Part shown: piece after piece, positions 1 to 10,987 of the stretch
How the letters are laid out: every line of letters starts with the position of its first letter
Position numbering within the stretch: position 1 is the stretch's first letter
Source of the DNA: Paulownia fortunei
Taxonomy: Eukaryota > Streptophyta > Magnoliopsida > Lamiales > Paulowniaceae
Length of the DNA: 64,000 nt
Assembly: GCA_019321725.1 (NCBI GenBank)
Contig: CM033107.1
Location: forward strand, 15,677,445-15,741,444
Direction: 5' to 3'
Position numbers and translations under genes: made by a program
Notes under the pieces: model-generated
Seen by the model: the letters and a program-made list of their open reading frames with translations, nothing else
Database searches by the model: none
Told to the model about the DNA's origin: nothing

Positions 1-1037
1 ATTGAAAAGTTTATATAAACTTTAACTAGAATAGACTAAATGATTTATAAAAAGGATATTAAATGGTATATGATTTAATTATGTTAGGCCTTTAACACAT
101 CCTATCTTCCAAAAAGATTGGTCTTTTCACTTGCCACAAAGTGGACTTGAGGTAAGTTGAAGCTTTCTTTTGTTGTATCACAAGAATCATATAATGTTGT
201 TCATGTTTTAATGTGATTGTTATTATTTGTCAAATAATGTAATATTTGATGCATTTATGGTTCATGAAGCATGACACTATTAAGAATATAATGAGGTTTT
301 TGAAAAGAAAGTATGGTACTTGATTGATGGTCGGGTAGACAAGGGACGCGGGAGGGACCGGCGGACCCAACAAATGGTGGCAAATACTTGAGGTTGAAAA
401 ATTGGTATAGGAAAGCCACAATGAATGAGATAGAATACGGCTAATACCTGAGGTTGAAAGACCAAGTATGGAAACCCTGTATTAGTTCTCTTATTGGCCA
501 ATCATTATGAACAGGTTCCAAAAACTACGGTCTATCACTATTAGTTAGGTACCACACTTCAAGGGCCCTAAAGAATGATTTATGAAAGAAAGTTATTAAA
601 TTGAATACTGCATTTAATCATTTATGTGATTTGTATGTACATTATTTGTTATTGCATCAGTTTCACCTTATTGAGCCTTTAGCTCATTAGATTCATGTGA
701 TGCAGGTGGAAATGTACAGGTTTAGAGGTTGATTGAGTCTCCAGAGCGGCCGGATAGAGATTTGTTCATATGCCATGCTTCGAGCTGTTTTGTATCATAT
801 TTTGAAAACTCTGTTTTATTTTTAAATAAGCCGCTCTGTTATGGTTTTGTAAACAGTTATACTCAGTTTTAATATATGTATATGGTGTGTTTAAAACGAT
901 TCAAGCTCTTTCTCTTATAGCTAAAAATGAGAACTTTTATTAAAAATCATAACTCTAGTAATGATGAAAAATTAACATTTCTTGACTTAACTGTATCAGC
1001 TTGTTTAGACTCTGCAGTTAGGTTAAGGGGTGTTACA
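1..1037 (+). mobile_element. LTR-A fragment, 3' part of a Ty3/gypsy LTR
   Basis: The segment matches the last 1,037 bases of the complete solo LTR at 37362-39651 and the reverse complement of about 49731-50767, with scattered substitutions. Its right end is the family terminus GGGGTGTTACA; the left part lies outside the window. No tRNA primer site follows, and the next bases read as RNase H and integrase of another element. It is therefore probably one edge of a solo LTR inserted in that element. It carries a GC-rich patch at about 328-370 and two imperfect copies of a motif like TACTTGAGGTTGAAA starting near 386 and 446. Confidence 0.85.
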
Positions 1038-2736
1038 AAACTCTTCGAGTTAATTAGATTATTCATGTAATACTACATGTGACATTACAAAACCGAAGTA
1101 CTTGAAATGTCTACATACTCAAAAGAAGTTGAACTTGAAGAAAGGAAAGATATTATTAGTAAGTGAATATATTGTATGATCCATGTAACTACAGATGTCA
1201 TTAGAATGAAATATCTCAATAGACTAATATTCATACAAATTTTACATCATAAACTTTTATGGGAATTGAGGGTTGTATAGAGGATAAATTAGAGTAAATG
1301 GTAAATTATCTATTTAATAATATTTTGGTAAGACTGATTTTTATTGATCCAATTTTAAATTCTCAGAATAAGGTCTATGAAAGGTTAAGATTAAGATGAA
1401 AGGCATAAAAGGCACTTAAATATATTTTTGTGATAAGTGATAATAATCTCTTAATAAGAGATAGATGTGAAAATGAGGGATAAGAAACTGCAAGACTAAA
1501 TTTTATGTGATGATCATGTATCTTTTTATTTGTTTATGTAGTGGTATGAATTATGTTTATGATCTCAAGAAAATATACAGATATCGAATACTGGACGAGC
1601 TATTACGGAATATATTGTTAATATTTGGTTTGCCACAAGAAAAGGGACATATGTAAAAGTGCATATTTAGGAATGATTTAGTTATGCTTTTAATTTCAGG
1701 TTCAAATGGGAAAGCATTCATGAATTTTATATATGATAATGGAATTGCGTTATTGTTCATAGGTAACCTGAATATGTTCATTCTTTCTCAATTTACCTTA
1801 GGTATTCCATGGAAATCTATGGACTTTATGGTTTATTAGTATCTATTTGTTCTGATCTAGATTTAAAGTTTTTGTCTACTTCCTAGAAGATCTTATATCA
1901 GGTATTGGGAACAAAATTATATTTTAGTATTTTGATCATCCATGCATCAATGGGCAATCAGTACAAACAAATTAGACTTTACAAGATATGCTTAGAGCTT
2001 GTGCATTAGATTGTTGATGTCAATTGAAAAAAAAATTCCTTGGGTGGAATTTCTTATAACAACAGTGATAAGGTTACTTGGGATAGTTCTCTATGAGGCA
2101 TTGTATGATAGAAGATACAAGTCATCATTTTATTGAAATGAATTTGGTGTTCTTTTATGCTAAATATGGTTTAGAAAATGATAGAAGTTGTAGAACAAAT
2201 TGCCAATGCATGGAAACTAGTTAGAGGTGAACATAGAGTTATGCAGATTAAAGAGGAATATCGTTGCAATTTATGATAGGGGATCAAAATTTTTAAAGGT
2301 GTCTCCAATGAAAGGGATTATGCGGCTTGGACAGAAAAAAAATTGGGATGTTACATACAAACTTGATCCTAAGTACACTAGTTTATTTTGCATTACTAAG
2401 AGAATTGGGGATATTGTCTGTAAACTCGACCTCTTTGCATCAATGTCTCAAGGTCACAATGTATTTCGTGTGTTCATTTTAAGGAAGAACATCATGAATC
2501 TATCTCATCTATCGAATAAGGAACCAATAGAACTAAATTGAGGTCGGAGATATGAAGAAAGACCTATAGAGATTTTAGTAAGAGATGTAAAGTAACTTCA
2601 AAATGAGAAATCTCATTAGTTAAAGTACTGAGGAGAAGTTAATAAACAGAAGAAGCTACTTGGGAAAGGAAGTACAAAATGATAAATAAATATCTAGAGC
2701 TTTTTGGTAAGTAAAATGTCGGGGACGAAATTTTTA
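1038..2736 (+). pseudogene. Degraded Ty3/gypsy pol (RNase H end to integrase C-terminus)
   Basis: This is the decayed 3' part of a plus-strand gypsy polyprotein. A stretch at about 1101-1155 reads LKCLHTQKKLNLKKG, resembling the end of the RNase H domain of Tekay/Del-like elements. Around 1985-2070 are remnants of the integrase stretch that normally reads DMLRACxLD followed by VEFSYNNS. At 2280-2520 the integrase C-terminal region is clearer, with VSPMKGIMRLG and SMSQGHNVFRVFILRK, the same block seen at 7560-7790 on the other strand. Stops and frameshifts separate the pieces, and most of 1160-1980 is barely recognisable. The order RNase H, integrase, polypurine tract, LTR is that of Ty3/gypsy. 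No function is expected. Confidence 0.75.
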
Positions 2737-2750
2737 TAAGGAGGGAACGA
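2731..2750 (+). other. Polypurine tract of the plus-strand gypsy element
   Basis: TTTTTATAAGGAGGGAACGA lies directly before an LTR start at 2751. The same block, ATTTTTATAAGGAGGGG, precedes the 3' LTR of the complete element on the minus strand near 7340. It would prime plus-strand DNA synthesis. Confidence 0.75.
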
Positions 2751-2945
2751 TGTAGTATATGACCCTCACACTGATCACTTGACCAATATGATTTATGCAT
2801 TACATGTTATTCATATGCGCTTGCATTGAAACTAGTATGGCATGATCTGTGATGATAAATATAGGATTTATGATGATAAATAAACATGTTCATGATGATA
2901 AATATAGGATTCACCCATGGTCTCTTGCATATTTGAAGCTCAATA
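2751..2945 (+). mobile_element. LTR-2-like 3' LTR, first part (split)
   Basis: The LTR starts TGTAGTATATGACCC, directly after a polypurine tract. It continues with the family's opening block, ending in a TTATGCATTACATG stretch shared with the LTR starts at 13409 (minus) and 29944 (plus). Near 2945 the match to the plus-oriented LTR is lost and an inverted LTR fragment begins. The boundary is approximate. A short duplicated phrase (GATGATAAATATAGGAT) occurs at about 2850 and 2895. Confidence 0.65.
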
Positions 2946-3979
2946 AACTAGAAATTAGCATATACACAGATTGTGCCCCTTACTGGTTCTACTATGTGTT
3001 TGCAACCATAAATCATTCTTTTATACATAATAACCCTATAAATAACCTCTAACATCATCATGAACAAGATAAGAATTTTAAGAAATCATAAAAACCTCAA
3101 ATAATATAAAAATTGATGTCAAAACTGTAGATGAACCTCACATATTCCAGTTTCAGCTTCTACTCGTGATTACTACTTCCTTTTGTTTCCTTTGCCCTTT
3201 TTTATCACTTGGAATCATATAGAACCAGCTTAAAGAGATTTTGACATGAGTTTGAACACTGAAAATGACTGAAAAATGGTTGAGGACCATGGGTTAATGG
3301 CTATGAGTGAAGGAAAACTAGAGGTGGTACTTGAGGTGCTTACTTAAGCTTGGTAGCAAGCATGAGGTGGCAAGTTGTGGTGTAAATCTGACATTTCACC
3401 AATCTTTCACGCCTAGATCAGATTTATCTTACTATATATTAATTTTATTGCATCCTATTTTAATTACCACAAGGTCCCGTAGATAATTCATAAGCTAATT
3501 TCCTAGCCGTTCATTTGATTTCTTACCCGATTGTCACCCTATTCTTGAATAATTGTCCATATTAAAAATTATATAATGTTATACTTAAATGAATATTGTA
3601 ATTTCACCTTTCAATCATAGTATCTTATGTCCAATGTCCCAAATATGCAATTTATCGATATGTACTTTTGAAATACTCGGATGAAATCGAATAAAATCGT
3701 ATAAGCTTACTAGTAATACCTTTAACACTTCCAAAATTATAACTATATATCCATCTATATCCCATACTGATCAACCTCATTTTCTTCATATTTTAATTTA
3801 ATGTTGATTACTTATATTTTGATGATTGACAACTAACACCATATGAGATTTTCTAAAAATTTAATGATCGAATGTGATTATAAGGTAAAATGGATGCCAT
3901 GCTAGTTCAGCACATATGAATAACATGTAATGTATAAATCATATTGCTCAAGTGAGTAGTGTGAGTCTTGTATATTACA
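2946..3979 (-). mobile_element. Inverted LTR-2-like fragment inside the 3' LTR
   Basis: Read on the minus strand, the segment starts at 3979 with TGTAATATACAAGACTCAC and runs through blocks that match the U3 half of the LTRs at 6480-7339 and 16557-17449, so it lies opposite to the LTR around it. The left edge is not defined by a visible terminus and is set approximately. It may be a truncated solo LTR or the product of a rearrangement. Confidence 0.6.
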
Positions 3980-4476
3980 GATATTGTGTAGAGCTCTTTT
4001 CAATTCATAGTAAGTGGGCCAAGGGCCCAATGAAAGAAAATGAGCCTGAATAAAATGTTTTGATTCATGAGTATGCATTCTTAGCACGATATCTTGGAAA
4101 TCTTTTGCATGTGTTTCACATTTTTTTTAGCATGCATGACTTTTACTTACTTGGTGTTAGCTCATGTAGTTCATGCATTGTAGGTAAACATGGTGATACC
4201 TGAGACTCTAAGGCTTATTGAGTTGGTTGTTGGAGCTCCTACAAGTTTCTGAGGTCCATTGTAAATGGATGACGACCTACTGGGTTGTGTTGTGGGTATA
4301 TTATAATTTTTACAATCATTATTATTATATAAATTGCTTCCTATATATAAAAGGTTACAAGATACAAAATATCCTTACTTCTTTCGAAAGTATAAGCTTT
4401 TATTTTAATTTTTGAGTCTATCATATTATAACTTTGGATGTCGTGTCCTATATAACTCTTGAAATTTGATAGTAAA
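3980..4476 (+). mobile_element. LTR-2-like 3' LTR, second part
   Basis: Plus-oriented LTR sequence resumes here. It matches the solo LTR at about 31840-32325, including the block CTCATGTAGTTCATGCATTG and the block ending GAAATTTGATAGTAAA. It is cut at 4476, where the complete minus-strand element is inserted; the last five bases, GTAAA, are repeated after that element at 13410-13414. Confidence 0.75.
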
Positions 4477-7339
4477 TGTAACACCCCCATTACTACAAAA
4501 CTATATATATAGTATAATTTAACATGATAGAGCCTGTGTGCATGCATTATTATTATTATTTTTTCTGCAACATATTAATAAATAATAAACATTTTCCCAC
4601 TCACAGACTAATATATATACATGCAGAGGACTCATAACAATCATAATATTTATATACTCGTGTACATAAAAGTTATAAAAGTAACACATTGTACAAATCC
4701 CAAAACCTAATACAATAGACTACAAAATCAAATAAGTTAACAATCAACCCAACAGGTCGTCATCCATGTACACTGATCCTTAGAACCTGCAGGAACCCCA
4801 ACAACTTGCCCAGTAAGTCCATGGTATCAAGTATCACCCGACTCACCTACAATGCATAAACTATATGAGCTAACGCTCAGCAAGTAATGATTATGCATGT
4901 CAAAGAATAATTCACAATATCAATTCATGCATCTCAACATGCTATGCCCACAATGCAATTTTATGCATCAAAATATTTCTCTCAAAATCATTTCTTTCTT
5001 GGGCCCCTGACCAACGCTACTATCCCATGCACCGGAAAAGAGCTCTGCACATTTCCATAATCCAATGGCCAATAATCATAAAAGCATGCAAATATATGCA
5101 CACTCATACGCATGCAAATCCATGTATGCGAACCTGCAAATCCATGCATAAAACCATGCAAATTCATGCATGCTTCGGTGCACTAGTAGTGGTCAGTAAA
5201 ACATTTTCCTTTCTCAGAATCATGCCGTGCAATGCACGATTTATCACAATGCTTGTATATGATGTATGCACGTGCTAATGCCCATGTATGTATGCTCAAT
5301 GGACATGAATGACAGTAATGCATGCCCTCTGCTACGCACATATGATCAATGGTGTTACATATAAATCACACATTTACTATGTCTATGCATTGTAGTTGCA
5401 CATGAATCTTTACTTACCTTTCACTTGGTTGGTGGCTTAGTTTAAATTTGTTTAGTATTCCTCTCCAACCTTAGATGTAAAATAGCCTGTAATATTACCC
5501 CACATCAAGAACCATTCCCAATTTGGCAAGTTGAAAGCACAAAATCTCATACTAGACCTTAAACACCAAATTATAAGCTAACAATCAAGCTTTCACAAAC
5601 TAGAACCCAATATAGCCCCTCAAATACCTCAATTTCTCATCTTAAATACATGAAAAAATCATGTAATTGAAGTATTATAACTCTAATAGCATGTACCTAA
5701 TTGTTAACACTCAATAGCAACATGTCAAGGTTGAAACATGCTAAGTGATCAAATGTGGCAGATTCACATTTTCATATTTTCTTGCTGTCAAGTTTAGTTG
5801 CATGATAATTTTAGCATCCCTAAGTATATCCAATCACTCCCAAATTTTTAACACACTTAGATAACATGTATATAAATTTAACCATATCATATAATTGCTA
5901 AAAATCACGGATATAGCTTCCCAAGTTCAGCTCTCTTCACAACATACTGAAACAGATTATTTCCTACCGTGACAGTTTTACACACTTCATGACATTAATG
6001 GTTTTGCCACCCTTAAGTATATTAAATCACTCCAAAATTTTCACCATACATAGATAACATATATAAGGAGACAACCAGGTCATATTATTACTAAAAATAA
6101 TGGATTTAGCTCCCCTAATTCAGTCTCCTTCACAGCACACCAAAACAGATTTTGCTATTTTGGCAGTTTGAGTGTTTCTCCAATATCATTCTCTATTTCA
6201 ATTTCCAACTGATAAAACTTCATTCCAATACTCTTAACTCATATATGGTTATGTAAATGGTAATAATTATAGGTTTTATTCAACATACCATACACTTTTG
6301 AAGCCTAAAACACAAGAAAACAGTAAGATGACAGTTTCTGCCACAAGTATTTCCTATTAAGTGTTTGTCATCAAAAACCCTTTCTTTGTGCACCAAAGTC
6401 TAACTAAAAACTTCCTAAAACTTTTATAAGAGATATTGACAGATTAATAAACAATAAAACCATTCATAATAATCTGATAACCAAAGGCAAAACCGTAGAT
6501 AAGTGTTACCTATGCAGATTTTGAGGTTAACTTGATGGTCACTTCTCCTTTGCTTTTGTTGCTTTTATTTCAACTTGGAATCAATTTGGATCACTTGGAG
6601 ACCTTAAGGTGTGTGTTTGAAAGATGAAAATGGATGAAATGAGGGTCTGGTCGTGGCTTAAGGGTGAAGGGTTTGTGGTGTTAGCTTGAGATGTTAGCTT
6701 AAGCTTAATAAGAAAGCATGAAGTGGCAAGTAAATGGTAAAGTCTGATTTTTTCCCTTATCTTGCAGCCCTAATCTTGTGTGTCTCACCTATTTTTATTT
6801 GGTTGCAACCTATCTTCATCACCATTCATTTCCATAGCTAATTCCTATATCCGTTCATTAGGTTCTTCACCCGAAAATCATCGGTTCTTGCCCGATTGAT
6901 AAGTTTGTGCATCGATAGTGTTACAAACCTATGAACCTAGTTATATAACATTTAAATTATAATATTGTATGTCTAGTTGTCCCAAGTGTATGATTTAAAT
7001 ATACATATAATATTAAAATTCATGATCGAACCAACTTACTTTCTATAAACTTTTCGGTGACATCTTTCGAACTCCTAAGGCTACCACGTGTAACCTAGCA
7101 CTATTCACTATATTGATACCTCAATTTTTTCTTATCTCAATACAAAATCAACCACTTAGGTTAGGGATTCGATAATCAATACTGTGCGAGAACTTCAAAA
7201 TTAAGTTTTCAATGATTAAAAACACCGTATAAAATAAAATGAATTATATGACGTCATATCAATGAAAATAGCACGCAATTAACATGTAATGTATGAACCA
7301 TATTTGGCCATATGAGTAGTAAGTGGCTCGGATATCACA
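4477..7339 (-). mobile_element. 3' LTR of the complete gypsy element
   Basis: The LTR is 2,863 bp, starting on the minus strand with TGTGATATCC at 7339 and ending GGGGGTGTTACA at 4477. It contains a segment of about 440 bp (roughly 5040-5482) that the 5' LTR lacks. The AAAA found at both edges of that segment points to a deletion in the 5' LTR. The extra segment holds degenerate repeats of a CATGCAAATCCATG-type unit at about 5083-5172. Confidence 0.92.
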
Positions 7340-7357
7340 TCCTCCCCTCCTTATAAA
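7340..7357 (-). other. Polypurine tract
   Basis: On the minus strand, TTTATAAGGAGGGGAGGA ends exactly at the 3' LTR start. It is the standard primer for plus-strand DNA synthesis in LTR elements. Confidence 0.85.
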
Positions 7358-7379
7358 AATTTCGTCTCCAAAATTTCAC

Positions 7380-8929
7380 TTACCGAAAAAGTTCAGGATA
7401 CTTAGTTCTCATTTCGTCCTCCCTTTCCCAAGTGGCCTCTTCTACCAATTGGTTTCTCCATAACACTTTAACCAATGGAATCTGTTTATTTCTCAGCTGC
7501 TTCACTTCTCGTAACAAAATCTGTACAGACTTTTCTTCGTAGCTCAAATCTGCCTTTAATCCCACTAGTTCATTCTTCAGAATGTGAGAGGGATGAGCAA
7601 TATATTTCCTCAGCATAGACACATGAAATACATTATGTATTTGGGACATAGATGTTGGCAGATCCAGTCTGTAAGAAACATCACCAATTCTTTCAATCAC
7701 TGAGAACGGGCCAATGTATCTAGGACTCAATTTTCCTTTCTTTCCAAACCGCATGATGCCCTTCATTGGTGCTACTTTCAAAAACACCTGATCTCCTACC
7801 GCAAACTCCAACGTCCTTCTTCATCGATCTGCATAACTTTTTTGCCGATTTTGGGCGGTTTGCATTCTTTGTCGAATCCGTGACACAACTTCTATCATTT
7901 CTCGAATCATATCTGGGCCCAAAAGTTTCTTCTCACCAACTTCATCCCAGTATATCGGAGACATACATTTTCTGCCATACAATGCTTCATAAGGAGCCAT
8001 TCCAATGCTAGTCTGATAGCTGTTGTTGTACGAAAACTCCACCAAAGGTAGGAATTTACTCCACTGACCTTGGAAGTCTAATACACAGGCTCTGAGCATA
8101 TCCTCCAATGTCTGTATTGTTCATTCAGGTTTCCCATCCGTCTGAGGATGATATGCTGTACTAAATGATAATTGTGTTCCCAAAGCTTTGTGTAAACTCC
8201 TCCAAAAAGCAGATAAAAATCTTGAATCTCTATCAGAAATAATAGATAATGGCACACTATGAAGTCTGACAATCTCCTGAACGTATAATTGGGCATAGCG
8301 ATCTATGGAATAAGTAGAACATATGGAAGGAAATGAGCAGACTTGGTCAATCTGTCAACGATAACCCAAATAGCTTCATGACCCTTAGTAGTCTTTGGCA
8401 AACCAGTTACGAAATCCATGGTGATCCTTTCCCATTTCCATTCTGCAATAAGTTGAGGTTGTAAATTCCCTGTGGGTCTTTGATGTTCGGCCTTTATCTG
8501 CTGACATGTTAGACATTGCTCCACATGCTGGGCGATGTCCTTCTTCATATCCGGCCACCAATAATGCATTTTCAAGTCTCTATACATCTTGGTAGCCCCT
8601 GGATGTACTGAATAAGGGGTTGAATGTGCCTTTTTTAAAATGTCTTCCCGAATGTTATCAATATTTGGCACACAAAACCGGCCTCTAAATTGTGAAATAT
8701 CATTCTGAGTCATCTCAAATTCAGGAGACTTCCCTGCAGCAACATATTTTCTCATATTGATGAGATATTCATCATCTCGCTGTCTCTGTTTGATCCTATC
8801 AATTAGCGTAGGCTGAAGCGTCAGGGCTGCCAACTTTGCCTCTATTACTCCTATCTGTAAAATCTCTATATTCATTTTCTGCAAATTATTCAGTTCTGAT
8901 TTCTAAATTAAAGCCATAACTATTGTACT
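7380..8929 (-). pseudogene. Integrase of the complete gypsy element (broken)
   Basis: Integrase inserts the element's DNA copy into the genome. In translation order: a zinc-binding HHCC region (8720-8500; HSTPYSVHPG, then CLTC followed by QQIKAEHQ), the catalytic core with ITMDFVTGLP (about 8420) and a DRDSRF-type second aspartate (about 8240, other frame), HPQTDGKPE (about 8135), DMLRACVLD and VEFSYNNS, then the C-terminal block from FLKVAPMKGIMRFG to WEREDEMRTKYPELF (7790-7383). The last part resembles the short chromodomain-like tail of Tekay/Del elements. A one-base deletion near 8306 shifts the frame. In-frame TGA codons follow GKPE (about 8126) and SYADR (about 7818), and a TAG lies near 8900. 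The reading frame ends with TGA or equivalent close to 7380, just before the polypurine tract. Confidence 0.9.
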
Positions 8930-9385
8930 TTGTGTGGATTTTTGGCTCAATACATCAGCTACAATGTTGGCTTTACCTGGGTGGTAATTGATTACACAAT
9001 CATAATCTTTTACCAGTTCCAGCCATCTCCGCTGTCGCATATTCAACTCTATCTGTGTGAAGAATTATTTGAGGCTCTTGTGATCAGTATAGATCTCGCA
9101 CCGTTCACTATATAAATAGTGCCTCCATATTTTAAGTACAAATACTACAGCAGCAAGTTCCAAGTCATGCGTGGGGTAATTCTTTTCGTACTCTTTAAGT
9201 TGCCTGGGTGCATACGTAATTACTTTGCCATTCTGCATCAGTACACATCCTAATCCATTCTTCGACGCGTCACTGTAAATTATGAATCCTCCCGTACCTG
9301 ATGGAATTAAGAGAATAGGTGCTGAAGTCAACCTCTTTTTCAGCTCCTGGAAACTTCGCTCACACATATCCGTCTATCTAAACAT
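8930..9385 (-). pseudogene. RNase H domain of gypsy pol
   Basis: RNase H degrades the RNA strand during reverse transcription. The reading on the minus strand includes [18 protein letters not shown] with the first catalytic aspartate, the glutamate-containing [13 protein letters not shown], and [12 protein letters not shown] with the next aspartate. The frame is the same as that of gag and reverse transcriptase. A TAG stop lies just upstream (near 9376), where related elements have tryptophan. The region ends in a LSQKS-type stretch near 8945 and then enters integrase. Confidence 0.9.
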
Positions 9386-10108
9386 CACCCCTTTTCTGGT
9401 TAATTGTGTCAATGGCATTGCAATCTTGGAGAACCCCTCCACAAATCTTCAGTAATATCCAGCTAAACCCAAAAAACTGCACACCTCTGAAGGATTAGTA
9501 GGCTGCATCCAGTTGTTAATAGCTTCAACTTTACTTGGATCTACTGATATTCCCGCTCCTGATATAACATGTCCAAAGAATACCACACGATCCAACTAGA
9601 ACTCGCATTTCTTGAATTTGGCGTATAACTGCTTCACTTTCAGGACCTCTAGTACTTGTGTTAAATGTGTGGCATGCTCCTCTTTAGTTCTGGAGTAGAC
9701 TAGAATGTCATCTATGAACACAATAACAAATTTATCCAGAAATTCTTTAAACACTCTGTTCATCAGATCCATGAATGCTACTGGAGCATTAGTCAATTCA
9801 AATGGCATCACCAAAAATTCATAGTGCCCATATCTTGTACTAAATGCCGTCTTGGAGATATCCTCTTCCTTTATTTTCAATTGATGGTACCTAGAGCGTA
9901 AGTCAATCTTTGAAAATATTGCGGCACCCTGAAGCTGGTCAAATAAATCATCGATTTTGGGTAACGAATACTTACTTTTAATTGTGACCCTATTCAACTC
10001 TCGATAATCGATGCACAGTCTCATAGTGCCATCTTTCTTACGTACAAACAGAACTGGTGCTCCCCAAGGTGAAAAGCTCGGTCTGATGAATCCTTTGTCC
10101 AATAAGTC
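9386..10108 (-). pseudogene. Reverse transcriptase domain of gypsy pol
   Basis: The domain copies element RNA to DNA. The minus-strand reading has [49 protein letters not shown], the catalytic FIDDILVYS (about 9708-9682), and [13 protein letters not shown]. The DD pair is intact. Stops interrupt the frame: TAG at 10109-10111 just before the domain, TAG at 9596-9598 in ECEF*LDR, and a TGA near 9448 in GYY*RFVEG. All are in frame with gag upstream and RNase H downstream, so the ancestor had a single long polyprotein frame. Confidence 0.92.
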
Positions 10109-10816
10109 CTATAATTGTACTTTCAATTCTTTCAACTCCAAGGGAGCCATTCTATAGAGAGTTTTACAAATTGGAAACGTTCCTGGTTGTATGTCAATAC
10201 CAAACTCTATTTTAAGTGCTTTAGTGCTGACCATGTGCGTAGCGAACCTGGACAGTTGTTCAAATTTACGAATATATTCCCCAATAGTCATTGCTCCTTG
10301 TCGCAGTTGTATAAACTCATTCATCTTCATCATGCGAACAGGGGCTGGGAAATATTTATTTCGGAATAAGTCCTTGAATCTGTCCCAGCTCATGGTAGTA
10401 ATGTCCTCTATGCTGTTGATCATGTCCCACCAATGGCCTGCACTACCGCGAAGCATGAAAGTGGCACACATTACCCTCTCCTCTACTGGCACCCTACTAT
10501 ACTGGATCATGTTTTCCAGGGTCCTCAACCAGTCCTCTGCAGCGGTAGGATCAATCGCATCGTCAAATATTGGGGGATCCAGCCTCCTAAATCGTTCTCC
10601 CACCATATATATATAGTCTGCCCGTTGTTGGTTTACCTCCACCCGTGGTTGTTCACCATTATCTCTTTGTCGAATTAGTTGCTAAATTTGCTCGGACTAT
10701 CATTCAATTAACTCTGTTAATCGGTTAATCATGGTATCTCGATCATTAATCAAGGTGGGTATCTCATTTCTCTACACTCTGGCACCACCACTGCTCTCAC
10801 CACGAGTTCTCACCAT
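10109..10816 (-). pseudogene. gag remnant fused in frame to the RT N-terminal linker
   Basis: The minus-strand ATG at 10816 begins MVRTRGESSGGARV and is in frame with the rest of gag-pol. The retrotransposon gag domain follows (FRRLDPPIFDDAIDPTAAED, MLRGSAGHWWD, WDRFKDLFRNKYFP, LRQGAMTIGEYIRKFEQLS). After STKALKIEF (about 10205) the text jumps to PYRMAPLELKELKVQ-type sequence, which in related elements directly precedes reverse transcriptase. The gag C-terminus, any CCHC zinc knuckle and the aspartic protease are missing. Early stops (TAG near 10774, TGA-TAG and TAG near 10690) show it is dead. The clean in-frame join could be a single deletion or a feature of a non-autonomous subfamily. Confidence 0.88.
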
Positions 10817-10970
10817 TTTGCAATGCTGTTTTACACAAGTTTGACAACATATGGCCAATATAATTCATGGAATATGTAATGCAATATATGATAATGTAAA
10901 ACTTACTGGCGTGGCTGCGCTTTGCAAGTTCTAAGATCATGTACATGGACAGTCTACAGAATCAAGACCT
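10817..10970 (-). other. 5' untranslated leader of the gypsy element
   Basis: This short stretch lies between the primer site and the gag ATG. I see no reading frame or strong structure in it. Confidence 0.6.
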
Positions 10971-10984
10971 GGGCTCTGATACCA
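10971..10984 (-). other. Primer binding site, initiator tRNA-Met type
   Basis: On the minus strand the sequence is TGGTATCAGAGCCC, three bases after the 5' LTR end. It fits the complement of the 3' end of plant initiator tRNA-Met (TGGTATCAGAGC). Confidence 0.92.
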
Positions 10985-10987
10985 CTT

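Noticed and set aside
280..501. A 73-codon antisense frame shared by four LTR-A copies.
   Set aside because: It also lacks an ATG, runs antisense to the LTR, and consists largely of the doubled motif and GC patch. The copies at 50267 and 55860 are the same locus assembled twice.
5083..5172. Regularly spaced CATGCAAATCCATG-like words looked like a CRISPR or satellite array.
   Set aside because: The units vary in length and sequence and have no unique spacers, and the context is a plant LTR. It is a short degenerate repeat.
10191..10616. A 141-codon plus-strand open frame.
   Set aside because: It is the antisense shadow of the gag domain on the minus strand, which has clear gag wording.
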